A stretch of 64,000 nucleotides of DNA, taken from positions 39,077,171 to 39,141,170 of the forward strand of contig CM060194.1 of the NCBI GenBank assembly GCA_030549335.1. The letters run 5' to 3'. The position numbers and the translations under genes were made by a program. Under the pieces are notes generated by a model. That model was not told the DNA's origin. It made no database searches and saw only the letters and a program-made list of their open reading frames with translations. This stretch comes from Pontederia crassipes. Taxonomy: Eukaryota; Streptophyta; Magnoliopsida; Commelinales; Pontederiaceae. Below are positions 21,407 to 40,701 of this stretch, piece by piece. The stretch's first letter is position 1. Each line of letters opens with the position of its first letter.

Positions 21407-21968
21407 TATAAAAATTTTGTTCCAACATATCAATGAGGGCATTGAGCCTCCTAAGAGAGAAAATTGTAACGACCCAGGTTTATAGACCAAAAGTACATTG
21501 TATAGTTCGCAACACAGAGGTGATAATGAATATGTAGCTACCCCTTCATATTTTAAGATGTATTTTAATTTTATGCGGACCATAGTCTAAAGCAAATAAT
21601 ATATTAATTAGATCAATGGTGTGTTACATCACCTAACATTTCTTGACTCACATTGTTTCCCAATATTGTAAAGAATATTATTTCATTCGTCTATTTACAT
21701 ATTAAGCTTCATTAGTATTTAGGTCAAATATCTTTTCAAGCTATTAATGCCCTGGTCATATGTTAACCCCTTCACATTTAATTGTTTGTTGCTAACAAAT
21801 AGGTTTTCCATCAACTTAAAAATTTATGTATTTTTATCACAATATACTCGTTGATCTTCCATCTCAACATCTCAACAAGATCATCATAGAGCAGTCATCT
21901 CCTCCTCTAATTCTCTCAAATTAGTGTCGAACAAAGAAAACTCTCAATCTAAGACCATTTGCAAGCAT
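21407..21968. other. LTR-like remnant
   Basis: At about 21435-21475 the text 'gggcattgagcctcctaaga...tgtaacgaccc' resembles the end of a plant Ty3/gypsy internal region followed by an LTR beginning TGTAACGACCC. The rest is AT-rich with no gene seen. e2 inserted at 21969. Confidence 0.4.
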
Positions 21969-24042
21969 TGATGCAAAAATTGATAACAATATAAGCTAGC
22001 AAGTGTACTAGTCGATCAAGTAATAGAGTGAAAAGTATAGTATAGGTTGTCGATCCCACGAGGAACTAGTTTACTTATCTATCAAATCTCATAGGCTAAT
22101 AGGAGATGACATAAAATTTTGGGTAAAGGATATGCAGAAAGTAAAATAACATAAACAAAAAAACTAAAACTAAATTAAACTATCGATGCATAGGTCCATA
22201 GGATGATAAATTACAAGATAGACAAACTGATAACACCTGAGAATATTAATTTTGTTTCAATTGACATATTAGAACCTACTTCAAGTTTTGACCTCCTACT
22301 AGGATAAATCAAACTATCTTAATCTCAAGTTCAACAAAAGTTACTCCATATAGGATCATAACTAGGTTAAACAGAGATTAAGATGCATTAAAATGTAGAT
22401 TCTAAACTATTAACATCCATACAATGGTAATGCTTAATAGACCGCACAACACACATTCCATCTAGGATCCTAAGTGTTGTGTTATGAATGCTTCAACATA
22501 ATAATATTAAATCAATCCCACAGACATCATGTAAACACAATTAACTATTCCTACAAGGATAATAGTCAACTAAAGAAAATAATTAATCCCTCGAAAGTAT
22601 TAATAATAGCATGTATAATCAAGAGAAACTAAACTTCAATAATAAAAAAGTGAAGATCTAATAGTTTGTCTTTAGCAATAGAACTATTACAAATCGTCTA
22701 ACTACAAAAATAACTAAGAACTCTAAACTGTAGAAGAGATAAAGATAGAAAAATATATGTCTAACATCATCCCAGCATTAAATAGAACAGACAATATTCT
22801 TTGGGAATCACCAACGAACTGCTGCTTGATTCTCGTCTAGAGTCAATCATACAAAAAATTTCTCAGTGATCCTTCTAAGTCTTCTCACGTTCTTAGCTTC
22901 AATGAACAAGTTGCAAGCCCTAGCATGATTATTTTTAATTGCCAGACGTCCCTTTTTATAGAGGCTCATATTTCCATGAAGTTTGAGAATAAACGAAAAC
23001 ATTTTCTTTGTGAAATAAGGTAAATTCAGAGTCATATTGATTCTGAAAGTTTTGCCTTATAAAACTCCAAAATTTCTGGTTTAATTTATTTTCAATTGAT
23101 CCTGGGACATATGGTAAGATTTGGAGTCCTTGTGCATTGAGAATTCTTCCAAAAACTGTGAGTCAAAATTTGCATCTATCACGCCTCCTGTAATTGATTT
23201 AATGACTCAATCAGAATCAGAGTCAAAGTTTTCTACTACCTTCATTGGGCATGAGAATAGTTTCATGGCCGTGATTCGGGCGATTTCTCTTCGACCGTGG
23301 ACTTGTATGATTTCACAACCAGTGACAGAGCGCTAACAACCCGTGAGGATTATTTTGTTGATCTAGAGCATTTTGGTCAACCCATTAAGCGTAGATCACA
23401 ACCCATTAATTGATAATTATCGATTCTAAACTTTCTGTGACGTCCGTGAAAATTCATTATAACGACCGTGAGAAATATGTCACGGCTCGTAAGTTCTCTT
23501 CGGGGTGAAATAGGTGACCCTCGATCCGTGAAATACAGTGGCTACACGTGAAATTTGATCTTCACGACCGTGAGAAATATTTAACGGCCCATGCAATCAT
23601 AGTTTCTTCGTTTGAGTGCTTTTGTCTCAGGCTCTGACTCAGAGCTAAGTTGGGGCATTAAACCATATTTCATGGCCCGTGAAGAGAGAGTCATGGCCCG
23701 TGAAATCAATTTTTCTGTGTAAGGCGATTCTACAAGAGTCGTGAGTGTCGGATGATAGGGCATGAAATAGACCTTTCACGGCCATGAGAACTATATAATG
23801 ACCCGTGAAAAACCACTTTTGAATTTTCGAGAGCTAATTTGACTCTGTTTCACATTATTCTTCTTTTATTCCTTTCCACCACCATTTTCTTCAATAAATC
23901 TTGCAAAATACACCAACTAGAGGTAGATTGTTATTTCAAAGAAATTAAGGAAATAAATATAAAAATAGATGCATGCTATGAACAAATTACATAAATAAGC
24001 CTAAATGCAAGCCTAATTATATGTTGTAAAATGCATGCATCA
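21969..24042 (-). repeat. LTR of second Athila/Tat-like element (e2)
   Basis: The 2074-bp LTR has TGATGC/GCATCA ends and the same R/U5 block (ctagcaagtgtactagtcg, cccacgagga) as e1. The polypurine-like tract lies just to its right, so this is the 3' LTR of a minus-strand element. The 5' LTR and primer site were not found, so e2 is truncated or rearranged to the right. Confidence 0.82.
23265..23812 (-). repeat. CACGGCCCGTGA motif array in e2 U3
   Basis: About fifteen copies of TCACGGCCCGTGA-like words (cacgaccgtgaga, catggcccgtgaaa, aatgacccgtgaaa) are spread over 550 bases, beginning about 230 bases from the LTR start. The core is a near-palindrome. It differs from the e1 core but occupies the same part of the LTR. 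Confidence 0.78.
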
Positions 24043-24900
24043 AACTTTTCCAAGCTTAAATATTTACTTGTCCTCAAGCAATATTCAAGGCAAGGCTCAA
24101 ACGAAGATCATCTAATGATCGCTTCCACCATGTCTCTCAGCTATTTTCTTAGCATCTTGTTTATACATCCATTGCCAAAGTGTCTCACCACATCCCAAAA
24201 CATCCCAGCTTTGTGAAAGTTTTAAATATAAGATATTTTTAAACTCCTCCAAATTCAATTTCAAGTAAAGTAAGAAAATAAGCCTTGATAATAAAAATAT
24301 CAATGTTGAATAGACAAAGTGATTTTGTGCTTTATTTATTTTTCGTTTATTTTCTTCATTTTTTTCTTTTCCATGAGTTAGTGATTTTGTGCTTCTCCAT
24401 ATTGCACAAAGTGATTCATGTAATGAGCTTTCGTTCGAAGGATCCCAAAATAGTTGCCCTTAGGTCGTCAGGCAAGAATTCCCTATGGGTCTAATCATCC
24501 GGACTCACAGGTTCCGAATAACACATTTATAAATCTCTTATATTTTTCTCTTTTCACTGATTTGGTACTCTTGTGCTTCTCCATATTGCGCAAGGTGATC
24601 CATTTAGCAAGCTTTGGACCGACGGATCCCAGAGCCCTTAGGTCGCCAAGCAAGAATCTCCTACAAATCTAATCACCCGAATAAACTCAGGTTCCGGATA
24701 ACACCTTTACACCTTCTTATACTTTTGGGTTTAACTAACCCTCTTTTACATTTGATTTATTTATTTTAAGCTCACTCACACTTGGGTATTCAACAAGGAT
24801 ATAATTGTTATCAGAATAGCATATATAGAATAGTAAAAAAAATTGAATAAGGAGTTGTCGTCAAAGTAATCATAGTTTCATGCAGCATCATTCTGCTCTG
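24043..24900 (-). mobile_element. e2 3' internal region
   Basis: The sequence parallels e1 57-900 in order: polypurine tract, 'cttgtcctcaagcaa', two 'gatccca...cccttaggtcg' boxes (24440-24475 and 24616-24650), then 'gggtttaactaaccct'. It is noncoding. 24900-25060 may include the decayed end of an ORF1 on the minus strand, but this is not secure. Confidence 0.7.
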
Positions 24901-25059
24901 CCCAGCCATTCAATCTCTGATCTACCCTATGTCAAAGGGCATCGGGCTTCTCGTTTGGAACATCTCCGTCATTTCAAAAATCGTTCCCAAAGTTAAGGGT
25001 CAGGTAGTCTGAACAGGTACATGTGAATTCTGAGTTCACTTTTGGATGTGATTTCTTGA

Positions 25060-26600
25060 TAGATTAACTAAGAACACGAAAGATTAAAGTATTTTTATGC
25101 TCTCCTATAAATAAGTTCCAAAAGATAGTTCTCCAAGATCATATTGTTTTGATATACAAAATTCGAGCGAAAGTTGACGAAAAACCAGTAGAGTTCTGCT
25201 TTGTCAGAACTCGGCCCGAGTTACCTCAAACCCGGCTCGGGTTCTACGATGTTTTTGACGCATTTTACCAACACTAAATCCTACCCGGATCTGGAGTAAA
25301 CTCGGCCCGGTTTTCACATAACCTAGCCCAGGTTCCTTTTGAGTGTATGAATAGATGTTTTCGAGTTACGACCCAATCACGTCGGACATAATTCGGCTCA
25401 GGTTCCGAAGTAAAGTAGGAAAAGAATTGTTCGGGGGATTCATTCAATGTTTGGTTGCAACGACCTGGCTCAATTTTCAAGAAACTCGACCCGAGTTTCC
25501 ATGATAGAAAAGTAGGAAGAAGATTTAGGAACGACCCGAAATGAGTTTATTACATCGGGTGGAGTTTCCAAGACTAAACTTGGCCCGGGTTTAATTGTGA
25601 CCGGCCTGGATTCTGCATAGATTGAAGATCTGATTTTCAATCATCTTGTAGAGGTGTTAAAGGATCCTTTTACCCTTGTTATGGTATTTGACGGACTGAA
25701 TTGAACATACAGATAAATAGGAAAAGATAAAAGTTTGAAATATGAGATCCTCTGTTATAGTTAAAGTTAAAGAAAGAAGGACCCTTCGGTCCTACTTGGG
25801 TGACCTTGAGAAACCCAAGTCTATTGTGAGTAAGTAAACGTTCACCGAGACCTAGTGTGATTTACCTTGATCTATTTTTATAGTGACATGAAAGTGTCAC
25901 GTTGATCTATAATAAAAAAAGCCAAAGCTCGTTTAGGACAATGAATATAGAAGTTCATAAGAAATATTTAAAGTAAAAGATGTAGCGCAACTCACCAAAG
26001 AAGAACTACTATGAAAAGAAAACTATAGAAAGAATGAAAAAGAAAAGAATAGAAATGAAAAGTAAAATTTGATATTGTTATGACTTAATTGCTAATATTG
26101 TTCTCTTTAAATTATTGCATCCATTTGCATTACTCTATGTACTGGGCATAATTGCTTACGGATATTCTATGTCCTTGTATTTGAACCTCACAAATAATTG
26201 ACGTTATAGGTGGAGGCGCGTGCAACAGCAAAATTTGTGATGATGCAGTTGCACATGAGAGTCAGTCTTAGAATTTGCTATTCGAGCTTCCTTAGTTTAT
26301 TATGATGTAATAGATGTTTTATAGAATGTGTTAGTAGAGGACTTCTCGGAACAGAAGAATTGTTAGTTTCCACATTATATTCCTAGTTTGATTATTATTA
26401 ACTATTATAATGAATTGGACAGCTTGTGTATTTTTATGAAAAAGATTATTTTATTCTTTAGTGTCTTTATTATTTTATTAGATTATGATAGTCTATTATG
26501 AGTTATATGTAAAGGTAACGTCATTCCAAACTAACTCAATTGTCATGTGTCAGAATGACGAAATTTGAGGACATTACACTATGAGCTCTAGGGAGGCAAC
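25060..26600. other. LTR-like region with CTCGGCCCGAGTT motifs
   Basis: No gene is present. 25205-25620 holds about eleven copies of a CTCGGCCCGAGTT-like near-palindrome. Downstream text (25740-26450) looks like a Ty3/gypsy LTR, and 26555-26580 reads 'gacgaaatttgaggacatta', a phrase typical of the gypsy 3' internal end. Boundaries could not be fixed. Confidence 0.45.
25205..25620. repeat. CTCGGCCCGAGTT motif array
   Basis: Copies include CTCGGCCCGAGTT, CCCGGCTCGGGTT, CTCGACCCGAGTTT and TTGGCCCGGGTTT. The core is near-palindromic and distinct from those in e1 and e2. Confidence 0.75.
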
Positions 26601-26704
26601 CAACATAGACCACACACTTATGTTATAAAAGTATATACACCTTTATATTGGGCATATCATAATATTCTTATGCTAAAATTAACATTGCACATTTGAGAAA
26701 TAAT

Positions 26705-26948
26705 CACTACAAGAAAATAGAACTATTATGATAAAAAATTATGTCACAAAAAAGTAAAAATATAATAATATATGATAGGTCCGTGATAAAAATTGTACGT
26801 CACAATTAATTAAGTCATAAAAAATTGTAACAGATCCAACTTTTCTGTGATTACATTTTCATCACAGAGTCAACATTAAAATTTTAGAGAAAAAAAAAGA
26901 ATGTTCACTTGTGATTATTTTTGTCGTATTTTGTGATGATTTGTAGTG
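26705..26948. mobile_element. Miniature CACTA-like element
   Basis: The left end is CACTACAAGAAAATAG and the right end, inverted, CACTACAAATCATC, giving a 244-bp noncoding element. The flanking 3-mers are AAT and AAA, so the target duplication is imperfect. The interior repeats 'gtcaca' and 'tgtgat' words. Confidence 0.6.
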
Positions 26949-27965
26949 AAATCGATAAAAAAAAGGTAAGCAGTTGGTGATGTGTCAATATAAAATAGTA
27001 CGCAGTTGGCGATAAAAAGAAGTTACGTATTAAAGTGAAGGATAGCAAGACATAAGAGATCTAGTTAATGATCTAACTTTTTGAACATAAATCAGTCCTT
27101 ACGTACTAACACATTAACTTGTATATAATTATATAGTACAATTAACAGTCCTATAGACTACAGTAGCACCATATGTCATGGCTTGGCTTCCATTCCGTCT
27201 ACCAGTGAGATGGGTGCATGGCTTCTTCTTCTTCTTCCCCTAATACTCACGTAAAATACTCACAGCTAAAAGTTAACGAAATTAGTGCCATTGTGAGACT
27301 TGGGTAGATTGTTAAGTTGATTTTTAGGAGGAAGGTGCTCTCTTCGCAGAAATATGCCTGATATCCAATTGGAATTGTTATGTTACCATAATAAACTAAC
27401 CAAGAAAGCAAATGGTATAATGAACAATTCAGACCGGCCGAGCCATAAAAAAATATGTAATTAACTCAACGCTTGGGTAGAAAATAAATGATAAAATAAA
27501 GAGGAATTCTCATAATATAGTCAAACTAAAACACAATGTAGAATAGGATTAATTTACTCAACCTTTAAATTTTTTTTAAAACCTTCTATAAGAGCACGAA
27601 ATCATTCTTTTTAACCTCAACATGAAGAATACTCATATTCCTCTAAAGAACACAATACATATATTCTCAAATATTTTCATCAATTTTTTTTTTTATTTTT
27701 ATTATCTAACTATATATTATTATATTTTAATTTTTAATAAATGTAAACTATTTGTAATAAAATATTTTATGTTTAAAACTTTTTAAATCAAATAAAAGAT
27801 AAAATAAGAACATAGCAAGAATATTATATTATTCTAAAATAAAATTTATTATTTGATATTTTTTTATCGAACCCTAACTCATAGTGTAAAGTGTAGGCGG
27901 ACCAGACTTAAAAAATGAGGGGAGGCCAACATAGAGGGAAAGAAAAAAATGTCAAATGGGTTTGA
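26949..27965. other. AT-rich intergenic DNA
   Basis: Nothing supportable was seen apart from homopolymer A and T tracts. Confidence 0.6.
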
Positions 27966-28753
27966 GGTACTGTTTGGCATGCAAAAAAGTAAAGTATTTA
28001 GTAGCGAATAACGTTTTGTGAGAGTCAAAACGTTACTATAAGCGTTTGATAAATATTTTTTTCTGAGTAACGTTTAGAGGTTTGAGCACAAAATGCTATA
28101 AGCTACTTCTACTAGCTTATAGAGTATAGAGGTAGCGTTTTCATATTTTCTTCCTATTATACTTTATTTTTAAAATAAAAATAATTTAATTATTAAATAT
28201 CATATTTTATTTTTATTTTATATATCACATCTTTAATTTTACTTACAATCCAAATAAGATTTTTTATATTGAAGTAATCAATAGTTTTATATTAAAACAA
28301 TATTTTAAAATATCAATATTTAGAATAAAATATTTTAAATTAAATTTTATGAATATGATGCATATAAAAATGATCACAAATTATATCTTATGTTTATTTT
28401 TGTCATTTGTACAATACGCTAATTTAACTACTATAAAAAGATCAGGAAAAGACGGACCGGACCCATTCGGTGACTTTCGTGGTCGCCCTCACTGAACCGA
28501 CTTGGTCAATTTACTTACGATACTTAATTGACATTCATAAAAAGTATTTAATAAATTTTGAGTTCAATAGATCTTGTTTAGTAGAAAGACGGATATTCCT
28601 TGTTTACCAAACAATTTTTATTCAATTTATAAACAAATCGCTATCCGCTATTCGCTATTCGCTAATAGTTAAGCGCTACACTCTAGTCAAAACACTATCC
28701 TCTAGTCGAACCGCTATCCTCTAATAAAATCGTTAACTTTGCCAAATAGAGCC
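27966..28753. mobile_element. Small TIR element (788 bp)
   Basis: Ends are GGTACTGTTTGGCA and, inverted, GGCTCTATTTGGCA, flanked by TGA on both sides (27963-27965 and 28754-28756). The 3-bp duplication and GG-start with TTTGGCA core resemble PIF/Harbinger-type miniature elements, whose usual target is TTA/TAA, so the superfamily is tentative. The interior is AT-rich and repeats 'cgctat' words; no transposase. Confidence 0.6.
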
Positions 28754-28756
28754 TGA

Positions 28757-31700
28757 ACCTAAAACCTCTACATAGATGAAACAGTGAGACATCCACAATA
28801 CTGGAACTACATTTCTACCTCTACATGATATTTAATTTATTTAAGGAGAGCTAAATTTTATTTATAATCTTAAAATTTAGATATTAATATATATACTTAA
28901 TAAAATTGTAAACTTTTAGTATGGCCGGTCCCCTAATGATGTATGTGAGTCGCCCCTGTATAAGTGGGTATAACTAATCCATTCCAAAAGTAATAATAAT
29001 TATAGCATTAGCGCGTCTGACTAGTCAAACCATTAAAGTGCGTGGAAATAATGCGAGCACGTTAGTTATCATTGCCAATTATGGGGCCTGAAAAGTGAAC
29101 ACCCGCGGATTTTTATTCCCAACTAATTTCAGCTTGCCTTTTATGTGTGGGTACCATGTGAGTTCACTTCTTCGTGGTTCTGCTTCTATCTCCTCTTTTG
29201 TGTGTTTTAAATCATCGTGATAATAATAGTTCAGTTCATGCATGGGCTTCATCACAAACCCACTTAGTATTATTTTTCGGGTGCCAATCCGGGTCTACCG
29301 AAGATTGGTGCCTGAGAGAGATTATTAAGGTCTGATTAATTCAAGAAAAATAAAATAACAATAATTTATTCTTTAGTTTGATGATTTTAAGATTCCAACA
29401 TGAAACTACTAATGTTTGAAATTCAACCTTATTGTCTATCGGTTGGTTAAAGACACTTACGATTATTATAAGATTATTTGAGAGCGCTTGAAAATAAATT
29501 TCACAAATGTTAGTTTCATCTTTTAATTATTACTATTGGGAGAAGGGGTTATGACATGGCATTCCTTGTTTCTATCAGAATAATAACATCGATAGTTAGT
29601 TATTTATTTGTTATATATATATATATATATGTACACATACTTTTTTGGTCATATCTTTTTTTTTATTAATAGTTTAGATGATGATAATCAATAATAATTA
29701 TATTCATTATTTTTAAAATTTTACTAACTTATGCATATTATCATTCTCAGATCCGCAGATGAGCGGCTCCCCTCACGCACAATACGGTGTCAAGCAAACA
29801 CCGCTTCGCACGATCATTTATCCCATATGTATATGTGTGTATATGATCACCGACGCGATGCATGATTTCTAAAGAGGTTAAATGTGTTTCAAATATAAAA
29901 TATTGACTTGGAAACTTTTAAGATGATAATGAGAAAATAAAAGTATAAATTAATATTATTTTTTAAACTTATGTGAAATGTAGGGGCAGCACAGGTCGAT
30001 TTGACCTAACCTGACCTCGGACCCGACTCGTATGATTTTAATCGAATCGGATCGGGTTAACCTTTTTTTTTTAGGGTTGGAACATATCCAACACGACCGA
30101 GTTCGAGTTAGGTTAGATCGGATAATCCGATCACTATTTTTTATTTTTTCTATTAAATTTTTGATTATTTAATATAAAAATATTATACAATAATTATTTA
30201 ATAAACATAAAATAATTTATTAAAAATTTAAATATTTTTACACATTTAAAATATTTTATATTAATATTCTTTTTATTTTTATACAAAATATACGTTTGGT
30301 TGAGTCGAAAAATTTCGACCTTAGTCGACGTGACCCAAGGTTGACATCGTATTTTGGTTGTAAGAATACTGAACTAATTTTTTTAGGAATTCTCCCTCAA
30401 ATAATTTGGTTAGGAAATTAAAATAAATAATTATTCAAAAATTGAAATATCAAATTATAAATGATCACAATATTTATTATATGTATGTCTACCACTATCA
30501 TCTAAAATATTAAAATAAATATACTTATTCGATTTTATTTTATTAGTGACATAGATAGAAACTATCTATTATCCAATGCATTTAAAGTAAATAATTATTC
30601 ATTTACCTTAAAAAGATTCAATTCGTGGTTTAGAACTATCTATTATCTGTTGTATTATTACTTATTAGCATTGTTTTAGGTTGCACTTTGATTTGGTCTA
30701 ATTTATTTAACGAACAATATTATTTATGGTGCAAGGAAAAATAAAAAGGAAATGAAAAACGAACAGAATTTCAACATACGTTTTAGAGTTCAAGAAAACT
30801 AAAACGAGTTATTTATGCACAGAGTAGGCCTATTTTTCATAATATATACAAGACACACTGACAAAAAAAATTATATAGACCATTATATTAATTAAAACAT
30901 ATAACCTGTGATCAATATCATATTTGACAAAATGAAAAATGAAGGTGTTATGGATCACTTGATCCATTAGTTTAAATAAATAAATATAATGATTTGTGCC
31001 ATCTATATATAAGTGAAGATTTAAAATATTATGTTTAAACATTTTGTAATGTGAATAAAATGACAACTGACACATTTATTAATCCCATAATAATATACTT
31101 CTCAATATTTTATTTTGAATATAGTCAATAAAATAATTTAGTATTTCACAAATCATTAGACTTTTCAAATTCAAAAAAACTAAATATCATATTTACTTTG
31201 TTTTTCGGCCACTCTATCCGGTCCGTACATTGTTACATTAGTTGTTGAGTTATTGTACAGTGCACGATACCCAGCTTTAACTGTAGCATGAGAGTGGAGG
31301 CCCATTTAGTGCTCAGACGTTCGCAAACTTCAAGGGCAATGATTGATCTGATTGGCCCAATTCGTATATCGCAATTTTTATTCTTTTCTAAGTTGAAGCA
31401 ACTTTATCTTTTTTTTTTATTTCTCAAAGATCTTATTATTATATCAGCATTTTTTGTAACAAATTTGATAGGCGAAAGAGCCGGTGAATTATTGTTATTC
31501 TTTGAACCGGAATAATTGGGAACATTGAAATGGATAATTTTGCTTTTTCGGAATTCAGACATGGCATGGAATAATTATCCCCTTGGAATACAAGTAGATA
31601 AAGCCAGTAAGCTTGGAGCAGCCGCAGCTGCCAATGGCAGACTTGTGTCACTATTTCTAATTTTTATGGGTTCGCGAGCTTGTGATTTTATTATATATGG

Positions 31701-31980
31701 ATAATAATAATAATTAATTTATTTAACGTTAAAACTGAAATATCATTTCCGTCAAATTGTCCTTAGATTGCAAAATAACATTATAAATAATAAAAAGAGG
31801 TGTAACCAGATGATTTGGATATTCTGAATTTAATTCGTCAAGTAATTAATTTACTTATTGCGAATTTGTTTTGTTCGCAAAAAAAAAAAGACCAATTACG
31901 TAGGAAACCAAATGAAAGCAAACTCGTATTAACCAAAAAAATAATAATCCAAAAGGATATTTTACTGGAATTGCGGGGAA
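28757..31980. other. AT-rich intergenic DNA upstream of CPK13
   Basis: No gene was found. There is a (TA)n run at about 29616-29630 and a GC-rich patch with CGGGTC/GACCCG words at 29985-30120 that may be an old hAT-type fragment. 31290-31710 has moderately long open frames with no recognised motif. Confidence 0.5.
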
Positions 31981-32298
31981 ACGTCCTTCGTTCCTCTCGA
32001 AAATCGTTTCCCACTTCACCGTCTCCATTCGCACTTTTCCCAGTTTACCCGACAAACGTCTCAGCTTCGCTTTTACTCCTCTCGCTCTCTCTCTCTACCC
32101 CCTTTATTTTGGAAGAAGAGGGAAAGAAATCCCCAAATCGAACCCCGAAAAAGCAGCCATTTTTGTTGTAAGATCCACTCTTCCGGTGACGTGAAGCCCT
32201 AGTGACGACTTCGAGGTTCTCAATTTGATCTTTCTCCGAGGCAGTGAGAGATCCTTAAAGAATTAGTAGCTGTAGCTACTAGCTAGCCAAAGGGGATC
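31981..32298 (+). promoter_or_regulatory. Probable 5' UTR / proximal promoter of CPK13
   Basis: A pyrimidine-rich stretch with a CT repeat (32080-32100) precedes the GC-rich first exon, as is common for plant leaders. No clear TATA box or cap site could be fixed. A frame open from 31815 on the plus strand ends before the CPK13 ATG and is not conserved in appearance. Confidence 0.45.
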
Positions 32299-38995
<6,697 letters not shown>

Positions 38996-39290
38996 TTTAA
39001 GGGCACCGTGGCAGGGTTTGGCTGTGATTGAGATTTGTTATTTTCTTTTTTGTGCATGAACATTTACCCCTTTCCTGCTGATTATTTTGGTGGGTTTTAG
39101 TTAGGCGGCCTTCCTGGTTGGCTACCTAGAGTTACTCCATTAGCATGATGACCACATGTAGTCCCATCTTGTATTGTAAAATGCCCTTGTATACTGCTAC
39201 GTTGTACATGCTGTTAAGTGCTGTACAATGCCTGGGTTATGATTCCAAATGCTTGTTTATCTAATTTGTAATGCTGATTTTTCTTAAAAA
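38996..39290 (+). other. Probable CPK13 3' UTR
   Basis: T- and G-rich sequence follows the TGA at 38993-38995. Several 'ttgtaa' and 'gtaatgc' words at 39175-39285 could serve as plant-type polyadenylation elements, but no cleavage site can be fixed. Confidence 0.4.
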
Positions 39291-40339
39291 AGAAAAGTTG
39301 ATAGTACCTCAGTCGAAACCTACTTGTGCAGCACTGGCCACTTTTTTTTGGGTTCGTTCTCCTAGGCAAGAACGCATCGTCTCTTTAATTTAAAGCAGGA
39401 TCGATGATTTCCAGCAAGCATTGCAGCTTTATGTATGGTATGGTAAGTAGGGCTTTTTGTTGGGCCAATGAAGCAGACTATCCACTGCTTGAGGTGGACC
39501 TACTATTGATCGAATCATTTCATGGTCGGTCATGCAGATTGCTCATATTTCTTCCGAGTATTTGTCCCTGAACTTTGAAGTGATAACTTTGGTGCATGCT
39601 TAAAGTTAGAATATAATCATTTAAGCATACTGCTGGAAGTTTGTCTTTAACAAAAGAAAGTTCCACTTTTTCAGGGAACCAGCTGGTACATATCCTGGTC
39701 TGTCCTCACAGTGATCGACCGCCATTCTTTATTAATTTCGACTCATAATGTTTATTAGATACAAGATATCATATGAAATTTTACATCAAATTGGATCATG
39801 GGCCATTCATTCAATCTATTAGCAAGCTTGGCTCTGAAAAAAAAATATTAATTTAAATATTTTTAGTCTATTCATGAATGATCTGATTGGAGCTTACAAA
39901 GTCAGTCTAACAATTAGCGTATTCATTAGGGATAAAATAGAGATGTTTCTTTTTTTTAAAGAAAAATAGTGTCTTTCATCTTTTTAATTACTGAATTTAA
40001 AACTTATAAATGATATTCGATAATCTATATCTAAGAAATTTTAATTTAATTTATATAATTTTTATATGAAGAACAAGAAGATAGAGATATGATGTTCAAC
40101 GCCATCATTACATGAAGTCATTATGTTACTATCGAAACTTATTTTAAAAAGTTTGCTTATAGCCACTCCTAACTACTTTAATGACATTTTTAAGGATAAT
40201 TTTATTTTATGACTTCGACTATTAATTTTTAACGATGTATAAAATATTATCAATGTAGGAATGAAATGGTTAGTCTCATCTTAATACTTAAGTGATATGA
40301 TATTATCCAAAATTCATTTAGGTGCAATTGAAATATCTA
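39291..40339. other. Intergenic DNA downstream of CPK13
   Basis: Nothing supportable was seen. Composition becomes AT-rich from about 39720. Confidence 0.55.
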
Positions 40340-40356
40340 GCATAGATCTCATTTCT

Positions 40357-40528
40357 GTTCGCATCTACCAAGGATTTTCGAAAATTCCGCTAACATCTCT
40401 AAACTATGCTATTTCTTTCACTTAACTTTCTCATTAATTTTTATTTTTTTTATTTATGAAATGACCACACTACCCTTCTCTTGTATCATCTAATATTGTA
40501 AAATATAAAATAATATATTATAAAAATA
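40357..40528. repeat. Left inverted arm of long-TIR element
   Basis: Pairs with 46209-46400, for example TAATATTGTAAAATATAAAA in the left arm and its complement at right. Confidence 0.8.
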
Positions 40529-40701
40529 AAAAAATTGCTTCGTCGTCCTCCCCTATGCTCCGACGATGAGATCATGAGGAAGGGGTGATCTCGTCGGCAA
40601 TGACGAGATCGCGGGGTGGGGGCGCAACGCCCCTCCCCTCTGTGATCTCATCGTCTGACAACGAGATCGCAGGTTGCGCCTCCCCCCCGACATGCGATTT
40701 T
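40529..40701. other. GC-rich interior of the long-TIR element
   Basis: Repeats of GATCTCGTCG/CGACGAGATC-like words in both orientations and a CCCC-rich run. No coding sense was made out. Confidence 0.5.

Noticed and set aside
31288-31710. Possible organelle-DNA insertion or small gene upstream of CPK13
   Set aside because: I could not match the readings to any plastid or mitochondrial gene, and there is no motif.
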